This document shows positions 25,855 through 33,500 of a stretch of 34,712 bases of DNA, piece by piece. The notes under the pieces are model-generated. The model saw nothing but the letters and a program-made list of their open reading frames with translations. It was not told the DNA's origin and did no database searches. Numbering within the stretch: position 1 is the first letter of the stretch; the number at the start of each line of letters is the position of its first letter. The position numbers and the translations under genes were made by a program. The stretch is from Methanobacteriota archaeon (GTDB lineage Archaea; Thermoplasmatota; Thermoplasmata; Methanomassiliicoccales; Methanomassiliicoccaceae), in assembly GCA_012518185.1 (NCBI GenBank), contig JAAYTA010000061.1, positions 1 through 34,712 on the forward strand, read 5' to 3'.

Positions 25855-26772
25855 TTACTGTTGGAAATCTCCATACCTTACAGGAATTGTCATCAAATCG
25901 TGTGCCAACAAAGTGTTTGGAAATATTTCCCTTGCCTCTTCCTCTAGAATATTATTGTCTTCATATCTTGTTGATATGTGTGTGAGTATTAGCTTTTTGA
26001 CCTCAGCATTCAAAGCGATCTCAGCTGCGGCCCTTGCAGTAGAATGGCCGTATTCCAACGCTCCTTCTTCCAGTGATGAATCTAAAGTTGCTTCATGCAC
26101 TAATATTTCTGCATTCCGGGCTGCGTCTACCAATTCCTTATTGGGGCGAGTATCCCCAGAGTATACTATTTTTCGTCCGGGCCTAGACGGTCCTACTACC
26201 TCATCAGGCTCTATTAACCTACTACCGACCGTTACAGCCTTTCCCATTTGCAGCTGAGAATATAATGGACCTTTAGGTATCCCAAGCTTTTGCGCTTTTT
26301 GGTTATTGAATTTTCCCTTACGCTCCGGCTCTTCGATTATGAAAGAAAGTGCTGGAATTGTATGATCTGCAGCCAGTGCTATAACTGAACAGAAACCGAG
26401 GTCAACCTCATCATTATGTGATAATTCATTGATATGAATATTATATAGCGGCTGAAAGGCACCGATAGTTGCCAAAGAAGATACTATTTCAATAGCACCT
26501 TCAGGACCATATATGTGCAGATCCTCTTCTCTGCCGGAAAAATTCATAGACTGTATCAGACCAGGAAGTCCTAAGAAATGATCTCCATGAAAATGAGTGA
26601 TGAATATATTATTGACTTTCATAAATGATAGATTAGATAGCATAAATTGTCGTTGAGTTCCTTCTCCACAATCAAAGAGAAGAACTTCACGCCCAATCTG
26701 TATGGCTAACGCGCTTACACTGCGAGATGGTGATGGTAAGCCAGCTCCAGTGCCCAGGAAGGTTAATTGCAC
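25855..26772 (-). CDS. rnz: ribonuclease Z
   Basis: A metallo-beta-lactamase-fold endonuclease that removes 3' trailers from precursor tRNAs. The 305-residue length is that of the short RNase Z form. The zinc motif is H60-F-H-G-D-H65 (ITHFHGDHFLGLPG). Later family marks are YSGDTRPN, LVHEATLD and LTHISTRY, plus PSRSVSALAIQ near the N-terminus; the flexible-arm region (about 150-200) is present. An ATG start and the standard N-terminus MQLTFLGTGAGLPSPSR leave little doubt about the start. It heads a probable operon with mat and the DUF4443 gene. The small 52-residue gene lies 40 bases upstream on the same strand. Confidence 0.96.
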   Translation of the reverse strand: MQLTFLGTGAGLPSPSRSVSALAIQIGREVLLFDCGEGTQRQFMLSNLSFMKVNNIFITHFHGDHFLGLPGLIQSMNFSGREEDLHIYGPEGAIEIVSSLATIGAFQPLYNIHINELSHNDEVDLGFCSVIALAADHTIPALSFIIEEPERKGKFNNQKAQKLGIPKGPLYSQLQMGKAVTVGSRLIEPDEVVGPSRPGRKIVYSGDTRPNKELVDAARNAEILVHEATLDSSLEEGALEYGHSTARAAAEIALNAEVKKLILTHISTRYEDNNILEEEAREIFPNTLLAHDLMTIPVRYGDFQQ

Positions 26773-26812
26773 AGCTGAGAATCGTGGATGTAGTGATTAA
26801 ATGTTGTGCTAT

Positions 26813-26971
26813 TCAATCATCCTTAGTCTCGCCCTTCTCCCGCCTAGTCTTATTTACTGTAGCGGCAGCGATTCGTTCAGCATCCTCCTCTGATCGCCCT
26901 TGATCCATCTCACTTTTCTTTATGTGCTCATATTGTCTTTCTCTCTTCTGACTCACTCCCTTCATTGGCAT
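26813..26971 (-). CDS. 52-residue conserved-type small basic/acidic protein
   Basis: A short reading frame begins at ATG 26971 and ends at TGA 26813. The product is hydrophilic and rich in Arg, Lys and Glu, with RERQYEHIKKSEMDQGRSEE followed by DAERIAAATVNKTRREKGET. This two-part pattern (a helix with QYEHIK and an A-ATVNKTRRE-GE segment) is one I recognise from many small bacterial and archaeal proteins, some of which carry an uninformative plasmid-stabilisation-like label. No toxin or partner gene is present. It has an alternative start at the second ATG, two codons on. It lies upstream of rnz on the same strand. The coherent match to a known small-protein pattern is the main evidence; function is unknown. 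Confidence 0.75.
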   Translation of the reverse strand: MPMKGVSQKRERQYEHIKKSEMDQGRSEEDAERIAAATVNKTRREKGETKDD

Positions 26972-27051
26972 AATATCAATTATAGGACGCCAGAGATTGT
27001 TAAAATAGATTATACGCAGAAAATTGAAAGAAATTGAGACCTAAGGCAGAA

Positions 27052-27246
27052 TCAGCGCCCTAGGGTTTCTAATTTACGCTCAGTGCGAGTGGACTTTTTG
27101 TATTGTTTATTGTGCTCTCTACATAAGTGTACTCTTCGAGCCTCTTCATCCTTAACGTCGAGACCGGCTCTTTCGCATGCCTCACGCGCGTAGGATCTAA
27201 TAGCAGACTTATCACAGCCCATGATCCCACATTTATCCTCTGCCAT
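27052..27246 (-). CDS. small zinc-finger-like protein
   Basis: A 64-residue basic protein with C6-x4-C11 near the N-terminus and C42-x2-H45 (HLCREH) in the second half, an arrangement able to hold one zinc ion. The intervening region is helical (SYAREACERAGLDVKDEEARR), and the C-terminus is strongly basic (KQYKKSTRTERK), which would suit RNA, DNA or ribosome binding. Small archaeal proteins of this type are common, but I cannot name the family. It is divergent from rpe (97 bases apart) and lies 80 bases upstream of the 52-residue gene. Confidence 0.75.
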   Translation of the reverse strand: MAEDKCGIMGCDKSAIRSYAREACERAGLDVKDEEARRVHLCREHNKQYKKSTRTERKLETLGR

Positions 27247-27343
27247 GCACTGGGAATCTCTTTACTTTCGATAAATATGTTCCGAAACAGAAGATGCATG
27301 TATTTCCAGAATCATTATTATTAAGAAATCGATAGTCTATGAT

Positions 27344-27994
27344 ATGATTAAGATCGCTCCATCTATACTCTCTGCAGATTTTAGCCGCCTAGGAGAAGAA
27401 GTTGAACGCCTAGAATCAGAAGGTGCAGATTGGATTCACGTTGATGTTATGGATGGAATGTTCGTACCTAATATTACCATCGGTCCTGCAGTTATTGAAG
27501 CTATACGTCCATGGACATCACTACCTCTCGATGTTCATCTAATGATAGCATCGCCAGAGCGATATATCAAGCAATTCGCTGATGCAGGAGCTGATCTAAT
27601 AACTATACATGTAGAGGCCACAGAAGATATTGATAATACGATTCAACTCATACACTCACTGGGGAAGAAGGCAGGCTTATCCCTTAATCCAGAAACTCCT
27701 TTTTCTAGAGTGGAGCCCTATCTAAATTTTATCGACTTATTGCTTGTAATGACAGTTCACCCCGGATTCGGCGGTCAATCGTTCATGCCTATAGGTCTTT
27801 CAAAAATCTCTTCTGCAAGAAAAACTTTTGACTTGCTAGGATCTAATGCAGAATTAGAAGTCGATGGGGGCATAAATAGAAGCACGGGGAAGCAATGCAT
27901 AGATGCTGGAGCAACTGTTTTAGCAGCAGGCAGTGCATTGTTCGGGTGCCCTAATATGCGTGAAGAGATGGAGTTGTGGAGAAATATGCGATAG
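27344..27994 (+). CDS. rpe: ribulose-phosphate 3-epimerase
   Basis: Interconverts D-ribulose 5-phosphate and D-xylulose 5-phosphate in the pentose phosphate pathway. The 216-residue TIM barrel has all the catalytic and metal residues: H32 and D34 in IHVDVMDGMFVPN, H65 in PLDVHLM, a VHPGFGGQSF phosphate loop, and D174 in LEVDGGIN. Family assignment is firm. The enzyme is not universal in archaea, many of which make pentoses by other routes, so it may have been gained from bacteria. No transketolase or transaldolase is seen in the window. The ATG at 27344 lies after an AT-rich promoter region shared with the divergent small zinc-finger gene. Confidence 0.95.
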   Translation: MIKIAPSILSADFSRLGEEVERLESEGADWIHVDVMDGMFVPNITIGPAVIEAIRPWTSLPLDVHLMIASPERYIKQFADAGADLITIHVEATEDIDNTIQLIHSLGKKAGLSLNPETPFSRVEPYLNFIDLLLVMTVHPGFGGQSFMPIGLSKISSARKTFDLLGSNAELEVDGGINRSTGKQCIDAGATVLAAGSALFGCPNMREEMELWRNMR

Positions 27995-28055
27995 TTGCAC
28001 GCATAAATTCGCGCCAGGGATGGAATTATAACTAAGGAGTCTGTGGAGATACATT

Positions 28056-28118
28056 ATGAGTGCTTACCATTCGCAAGGTTCATATCTGCCTCATCATATC
28101 TCTGAGATGGTCGAATGA
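28056..28118 (+). CDS. possible 20-residue leader/upstream frame
   Basis: ATG 28056 follows GGAGAT (28045-28050) at good ribosome-site spacing and encodes MSAYHSQGSYLPHHISEMVE before TGA 28116. Its stop overlaps the ATG of the next gene at 28115 (ATGA), the geometry of translational coupling. It could be a coupling leader or simply chance; no homologue is recognised. Confidence 0.25.
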   Translation: MSAYHSQGSYLPHHISEMVE

Positions 28119-28300
28119 AAATAGAATTCACCAGTTCGAGATGGTTCCTATTGTTAGTAACTATCATCCTACCTCTCATACTATTAGCTATTGCTGCAGT
28201 GCTGGATGCTAACATATGTATAATCATAGCCATCCTAATATGGATTGGATCAGCCCTAATGATAATATATATGCCAAGGAATGAGAGACAAAATCCATAA
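28115..28300 (+). CDS. small two-helix membrane protein
   Basis: A 61-residue protein, largely two hydrophobic segments (about 9-28 and 32-52) with a positively charged start (MKIEFTSSRW) and tail (MPRNERQNP). Charge placement suggests both termini in the cytoplasm. No family is recognised. It is followed after 35 bases by fen and may share its transcript. A possible 20-residue frame overlaps its start codon. The composition, intact frame and clear hairpin topology favour a real gene, but it is short. Confidence 0.55.
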   Translation: MKIEFTSSRWFLLLVTIILPLILLAIAAVLDANICIIIAILIWIGSALMIIYMPRNERQNP

Positions 28301-28335
28301 AGGATAAATCATCCTAGGAAAAATGAGGAAGCGCC

Positions 28336-29376
28336 ATGGGCGTGAATTTATCAGCTATAATTACAGCGGAAAATTTATTACTGGAAGATCTTGAGAATAA
28401 AGTCATCGCTATCGATGCTTATAATGCGATCTACCAGTTCTTAAGCATCATACGGGGCCCTGATGGGACTCCATTAAAAGATGCGACGGGAAGGGTAACA
28501 TCTCATTTAACTGGACTGCTTTATCGGAATGTTAATCTCCTCGAGGCGGGGATAAAGCCCATATATGTTTTTGATGGCGTTCCGCATGAACTCAAATCCC
28601 AAACGCTTGCCGAACGTTCTGAGCGGAGAGTAAAAGCTCATCAAGAATGGAAAGAGGCAATCAGCGAGGGAGATATTGAGAGGGCTCGATGCAAAGCTAC
28701 TCAGTCGTCCAGAATGACTAATGAGATTGCAGAATCATCTCGTATACTTCTAACCTATCTAGGCATTCCTGTTGTACAGGCACCAGAGGAAGGAGAAGCT
28801 CAAGCTGCATATATGGCATCTAATGGAGAGGCATGGGCTGCTTCATCTCAAGACTTCGATTCATTGCTTTTTGGTGCGCCTAGATTAGTGAGAAATTTGA
28901 ATATATCTGGCAGGCGTAAGTTACCAGGATCTAGAGGCTATAAGGACATAAATATCGAATTTATTGAGCTTTCCAAAGTACTCGAGGAGAATGAACTACA
29001 GAGTAGAGAACAGCTAGTCGACTTAGCTATTCTCGTCGGAACTGATTATAATCCAGGCATAAGGGGAATAGGCCCTAAGAGAGGGCTAAAGCTCATACAG
29101 AAACATGGGGATCTACAAAGTGCCCTGGACGCCATAAGCGAAGACATACCTCAGGCAGAGTGTATTCAGAAGATCTTCCTTGATAGTGAAAAAATTGAAG
29201 TATCAGGATTAGAGTGGAATGAGCCAGATCGAGATAAGATAATTGATTACTTATCTAGAGATCATGGTTTTTCAAAAAATCGAGTCACGTCAGCATTAGA
29301 TCGCTTAAAGAGTAAGAAACGCGATAATAAATCAGAACAGTCGGGATCACAAGTAAGTCTAGATCGATGGGTCTGA
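28336..29376 (+). CDS. fen: flap endonuclease 1
   Basis: Structure-specific 5' flap nuclease used in Okazaki fragment maturation and repair. The 346-residue protein starts MGVNLSAII and has the N-terminal nuclease domain with D27 (IAIDAYNAIYQFL), VFDGVPHELK, the internal domain with APEEGEAQAAYM and SSQDFDSLLFG, all metal-binding acids, and the helix-two-turn-helix region GTDYNPGIRGIGPKRGL. The C-terminus, QVSLDRWV, is a PCNA-interacting PIP box ending at the last residue. The length is usual. The aligned start and downstream isoleucyl-tRNA synthetase (72 bases away) leave gene boundaries clear. Confidence 0.97.
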   Translation: MGVNLSAIITAENLLLEDLENKVIAIDAYNAIYQFLSIIRGPDGTPLKDATGRVTSHLTGLLYRNVNLLEAGIKPIYVFDGVPHELKSQTLAERSERRVKAHQEWKEAISEGDIERARCKATQSSRMTNEIAESSRILLTYLGIPVVQAPEEGEAQAAYMASNGEAWAASSQDFDSLLFGAPRLVRNLNISGRRKLPGSRGYKDINIEFIELSKVLEENELQSREQLVDLAILVGTDYNPGIRGIGPKRGLKLIQKHGDLQSALDAISEDIPQAECIQKIFLDSEKIEVSGLEWNEPDRDKIIDYLSRDHGFSKNRVTSALDRLKSKKRDNKSEQSGSQVSLDRWV

Positions 29377-29448
29377 TATTGACCAGTTAATGACTTACTG
29401 ACGATAACTTTTAATGAGATAGGCTGTTACCACCCCAGGGACCGAGCG

Positions 29449-32400
29449 ATGATAAAGCAGGTTCAGAATAATTATAGCCCTCCAGAATTGGAAAAAAGAG
29501 TACAGCAGCGATGGATCGAGACTGATGCTTACTGTAAGACTAAGGAGTTACGTGCCTCTGGGCAAGACTATTACTTTGTAGACGGACCTCCTTACACTAC
29601 TGGATCTATTCACCTGGGCACCGCCCTAAATAAGATCATCAAAGATTCTATAATCCGGTATAGGCGGATGCAGAATTTTAACGTCCGTGATCAGCCTGGA
29701 TATGATATGCATGGATTACCTATTGAAGTTAGGGTAGAGAAATCCATCGGCATTAAGAGTAAAAAGGATATTGAAGATTACGGCATAGATCGCTTTATTG
29801 CTAACTGTAGGGATTTTGCGCTGAGTCATCAGAAAATGATGACAGAGCAGTTCAAGGATCTAGGCGTATGGATGGATTGGGATAATCCCTACATGACTAT
29901 TGAGCCAACATATATCGAGGCAGCATGGTGGACTCTAAAGAAGGCGCATGAGAAAGGACTGTTGGTGTCCTCAAATCGAGTAATATCATGGTGCCCTCGT
30001 TGCGAGACAGCACTAGCTGAAGCAGAAATCGATTATTGGGAAGAGAGGGATCCTTCTATCTATGTTAAATTCCCATTGCGCAATGAACCAGATGTATCAT
30101 TACTCATATGGACTACCACTCCATGGACTCTGCCAGCTAATATGGCAGTAGCAGCACATCCTGAATATCGCTACGCCAAGGTGCGCTATAATCGAGAAGG
30201 GGATGAAGACACTATCATTTTACTTGAAGAGCTCATCGAACAAATTGGACAATTGGAGGATTGGGAATCCCATGAGGTGCTGGAAATAATAGAAGGTACT
30301 GATCTAGTCGGTACCGAATACATTCCTCCCTTAGAGGATGAAGTTCCAGTTCAAAAGAACGTAAGTGGCGAATGGGTACATCATGTAGTCCCATCCTCAA
30401 CTGTAGAAGCAGATATGACTGGTCTGGTACACATTGCACCAGGCCATGGTCCTGAGGACTTTGAAATAGGAAAGGAATTCGGATTAGATGTACTATGTCC
30501 TATTGATGAAAGTGGGAAATTCACAGCTGAAGGCGGCAGATACGAAGGGATGTTCGTAAAGAAAGCCGATCCAGTAATTATTGAAGACCTTTGCCTCAAG
30601 GGCCTAATGTTCCATGATGATTCTATAGATCACCGCTATGGCCACTGCTGGAGATGTAGATCAGGCATCTTATTCCGCAACACTGATCAATGGTATCTTA
30701 AAGTTACAGAAGTCAAGGATTTGATGCTGAGTGAGATCTCCCGTGTAAAATGGACTCCGGAATGGGCTGGATCGGGACGGGAATATGACTGGACGGCTAA
30801 TGCAAGAGATTGGTGCATATCTAGACAGCGATATTGGGGAATACCTATTCCAGTCTGGACGTGTGCCAACGGTCACATGAAAGTAATAGGTTCTCGCGAT
30901 GACCTAGAAGGTGGCGAAAATTATAGCCCTAATATGGATCTTCATCGCCCCTGGATAGATGATGTAGTGCTCAAGTGTGAGCATTGTGATGAAGATATGA
31001 AAAGGATAGAAGATGTCCTAGATGTGTGGTTTGATGCAGGAGTAGCTTCATGGGCTGCCTTAGGATATCCGCGTGAAAAGGCTGAGTTTGAAAGATGGTG
31101 GCCTGCTAAATTCATTACTGAGGCACACGATCAGACTCGTGGCTGGTTTTATTCCCAACTTGGCTCTTCCTGTGTCGCATTAGAACGTGCACCCTACGAT
31201 GAAGTATTAGTCCATGGCTGGATGCTCGATGGAAAGGGACTACCTATGTCAAAGTCTAAAGGCAATGTCATAGAGCCATCGGAAGTCATGGAGGAATTCG
31301 GAGCTGATGCACTCCGCTTCTACCTTCTCCGAGTTTCTGCCCCATGGGAAGATGTGTCTTTCCAAATAGAGGGTGTTAGAAATGCCCGCAGGACTCTTAA
31401 CATCTTATGGAACGTTGCCAGTTTCGCGACTATGTATATGAGCATAGATGGCTACGATCATCTAGCAAGTGATAGGGTACTGTTGAAAGACGTACTACGG
31501 CCAGAAGATCGCTGGTTAATATCAAGAGTAGAGGGACTTAAATCTAAGGTATCTAAAAATATAGAGTCTTGTGACCTTCATAGAGCATGCCGAATCATAG
31601 AGGAGTTTATTCTCGAAGATCTTTCACGCTGGTATGTGAGACTGATTCGGGATCGCATGTGGAGAGAGGCAAATGATCTTGACAAGTTAGCAGCATACTA
31701 TACGCTATATGAGGGATTGATGACTGCTACTAAGCTGCTTGCACCTTTCTGCCCACACATTACTGAAGAAATATATCAGGCAATGGATGGAAGTTTAGAT
31801 ACTGTTCATATGACTGATTGGCCAGTTTCTGATAATAATCTTATCAGCGAGGATCTGGAGACATCTATGTCGATTATGCAAGAACTCGTAGATGAGATTA
31901 CTAAGGAGAGGCAGAAAAAGAATGTTAAGCTCCGTTGGCCACTACAGAGGATCATTGTTAGTGTTGACGATGCAAGCACTATCGATCATATACTTCCAAT
32001 GAGAGACGTGTTGCTATCACAGGCTAATATCAAGGAGATTGAATTCATATCTCCCGGAGAAGAGTGGGATGGCCTTATATTAGATGCTGCACCAAATCTA
32101 AGAGCAATAGGTAAGGCTTATAGGCAGCTATCAACTCAAGTGGCTGATTTGTTAAAAAGTACGTCTGCTCAAGATATTAAGGATGCTCTTGATAGAGGAG
32201 ACCTCTCATTTGACATAGATGGAAAAGACATAGTTATAGAGCCCGAAATGGTATCATTCTCTACCTCTGTGCCAGACAATTACGCAGCTGCTGAATTCAA
32301 GCATGGCGATCTATTCATCGATTTCAACATGACTCCAGAGTTGAGAGCTGAGGGTTTTGCTCGGGAAATTATTCGTAGAATACAGCAGATGCGAAAAGAT

Positions 32401-32613
32401 ATGGAATTAGATGTTGAGGAAAATATCCGAGCGGAGATTAATGCCTCTGAAGATATTGAGGAAAACCTCAGGCCATGGCAGGACCATATAATGAAAGAGG
32501 TTAGAGCAATAGAAATGAGATTTATCGATAATCCTCAAGGCGAACATAAAGTGGAATGGGATATTGAGAAACAAGATGTCTGTATAGCTCTTACTTCAGT
32601 GCGTGAATCGTGA
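29449..32613 (+). CDS. ileS: isoleucyl-tRNA synthetase
   Basis: Charges tRNA-Ile with isoleucine. The 1054-residue class I synthetase has the HIGH-type motif at H55-L-G-T58 (TTGSIHLGTALN), the editing (CP1) domain with WTTTPWTLPANMAV and GLVHIAPGHGPEDFEIG, a zinc-type WCPRCETALAEAE segment, the tryptophan/isoleucine-specific WFDAGVASWAALGYP, and the KMSKS loop. The loop reads PMSKS (residues 599-603, GLPMSKSKGNVIEP), with proline replacing the first lysine. The anticodon-binding domain (about 690-850) and C-terminal extension follow. Length fits the archaeal/eukaryotic type. A 9-base word before the gene (29427-29435) is repeated inverted after it (32642-32650). A stable hairpin lies beyond the stop. 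Confidence 0.97.
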   Translation: MIKQVQNNYSPPELEKRVQQRWIETDAYCKTKELRASGQDYYFVDGPPYTTGSIHLGTALNKIIKDSIIRYRRMQNFNVRDQPGYDMHGLPIEVRVEKSIGIKSKKDIEDYGIDRFIANCRDFALSHQKMMTEQFKDLGVWMDWDNPYMTIEPTYIEAAWWTLKKAHEKGLLVSSNRVISWCPRCETALAEAEIDYWEERDPSIYVKFPLRNEPDVSLLIWTTTPWTLPANMAVAAHPEYRYAKVRYNREGDEDTIILLEELIEQIGQLEDWESHEVLEIIEGTDLVGTEYIPPLEDEVPVQKNVSGEWVHHVVPSSTVEADMTGLVHIAPGHGPEDFEIGKEFGLDVLCPIDESGKFTAEGGRYEGMFVKKADPVIIEDLCLKGLMFHDDSIDHRYGHCWRCRSGILFRNTDQWYLKVTEVKDLMLSEISRVKWTPEWAGSGREYDWTANARDWCISRQRYWGIPIPVWTCANGHMKVIGSRDDLEGGENYSPNMDLHRPWIDDVVLKCEHCDEDMKRIEDVLDVWFDAGVASWAALGYPREKAEFERWWPAKFITEAHDQTRGWFYSQLGSSCVALERAPYDEVLVHGWMLDGKGLPMSKSKGNVIEPSEVMEEFGADALRFYLLRVSAPWEDVSFQIEGVRNARRTLNILWNVASFATMYMSIDGYDHLASDRVLLKDVLRPEDRWLISRVEGLKSKVSKNIESCDLHRACRIIEEFILEDLSRWYVRLIRDRMWREANDLDKLAAYYTLYEGLMTATKLLAPFCPHITEEIYQAMDGSLDTVHMTDWPVSDNNLISEDLETSMSIMQELVDEITKERQKKNVKLRWPLQRIIVSVDDASTIDHILPMRDVLLSQANIKEIEFISPGEEWDGLILDAAPNLRAIGKAYRQLSTQVADLLKSTSAQDIKDALDRGDLSFDIDGKDIVIEPEMVSFSTSVPDNYAAAEFKHGDLFIDFNMTPELRAEGFAREIIRRIQQMRKDMELDVEENIRAEINASEDIEENLRPWQDHIMKEVRAIEMRFIDNPQGEHKVEWDIEKQDVCIALTSVRES

Positions 32614-32656
32614 ACCTGAGAGTGAGCTCCATCTAAGATTAGGGTGGTAAAACTCG

Positions 32657-32692
32657 GGGCAAGGAATAGAGATAAATTCTCAATCCTTGCCC
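32657..32692. terminator. hairpin between the converging ileS and aconitase X-Nudix genes
   Basis: GGGCAAGGA (32657-32665) pairs with TCCTTGCCC (32684-32692), a perfect 9-bp stem, with an inner GAGA (32669-32672)/TCTC (32678-32681) stem. It lies between two convergent genes and is flanked by A/T-rich DNA, so it may mark transcript ends on either strand. Confidence 0.5.
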
Positions 32693-32729
32693 ACATAAAT
32701 TATTTATTAAAAAGTTTCATGGCGCATAC

Positions 32730-33500
32730 TTACTCCAGTAAAGAGCGATAGACTTCCTCTAATTCGGGAACTGTCTTCATATTTTTTATCGCATCAGGAA
32801 GCATCCATCTATATTCAGTATGCTCCCAGTCAAGAGTGATAGAACGCTCATTTATTCTGAAGAGATATGGATGAATAATCCAGATCGTATTTCCATCTCT
32901 AACCTTGACAGATTCTCCAGAACGTATGAGCTCGGGATTAATTACACCGATCTCTTCTTGTATCTCTCTAATAGCTGCCTCTTTAGCCGTTTCACCGTCT
33001 TCTACATATCCACTAACAGCTGCCCAATGATCCTTGAATGAGCCGACCTTATTGCTGCGTTTTAGAAGCAAAACCTCATCGCCGCAATGTATGAATGATG
33101 ACACTGCATGAACTTCTTTGACGTCGGGTAATTCTACAGTGCCTTCTGAACCATCTATAATACATAGATCTCCTTCACAGAGTAAAGATAGATCGATACC
33201 ATCTACTAATGGTACTTCCGATAGTACAGCGCCGGTAGCCACTATTGGCTCAGCTGATTCGTTGATTATAGCTGTAGGTAAAGTTCCTACTCTCTTCATC
33301 TCAAGCATGACATATGAGCCGACTGTACTGCCTTTGCCGCGTGGAAATGCAAACACACGGTCTTTTATCGAACTTCCAGGGAGATCGATCAGTTCACCAG
33401 TCGATGGATTTACCTCTCCGAGGAAACTGATTGGAGTATCATTCAGTAGGATCGTCCCTTCAGCTTTACCGCGAGATATACCTCTCCCTTTCAACTTCAT
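32730..33500 (-). CDS. fusion of aconitase X small subunit (swivelling domain, DUF126) and Nudix hydrolase
   Basis: A 256-residue two-domain protein. Residues 1-125 are the aconitase X small-subunit domain (KGRGISRGKAEGTILL, then FPRGKGSTVGSYVML with the likely active-site S58), which with the large subunit encoded just upstream forms mevalonate 5-phosphate dehydratase of the archaeal mevalonate pathway. Residues about 130-254 are a Nudix hydrolase: the box G164-x5-E170-x7-R178-E-I-x-E182-E-x-G-V186 fits exactly. No stop, frameshift or gap lies between the domains. The start ATG overlaps the large-subunit stop by four bases (ATGA). The normal family small subunit is about 130-140 residues, so the Nudix part is an addition. 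It could act on a pathway diphosphate or have a housekeeping role; the sequence does not say which. Confidence 0.9.
   Translation of the reverse strand: MKLKGRGISRGKAEGTILLNDTPISFLGEVNPSTGELIDLPGSSIKDRVFAFPRGKGSTVGSYVMLEMKRVGTLPTAIINESAEPIVATGAVLSEVPLVDGIDLSLLCEGDLCIIDGSEGTVELPDVKEVHAVSSFIHCGDEVLLLKRSNKVGSFKDHWAAVSGYVEDGETAKEAAIREIQEEIGVINPELIRSGESVKVRDGNTIWIIHPYLFRINERSITLDWEHTEYRWMLPDAIKNMKTVPELEEVYRSLLE

Noticed and set aside
32641-32692. AGGGTGGTA followed by a strong hairpin, resembling a bacterial T-box antiterminator and terminator next to an isoleucyl-tRNA synthetase gene.
   Set aside because: It lies downstream of ileS, not upstream; the rest of the T-box consensus (CCGCG) is absent; no plus-strand gene follows; T-boxes are not known in archaea. 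Treated as a convergent-end hairpin.
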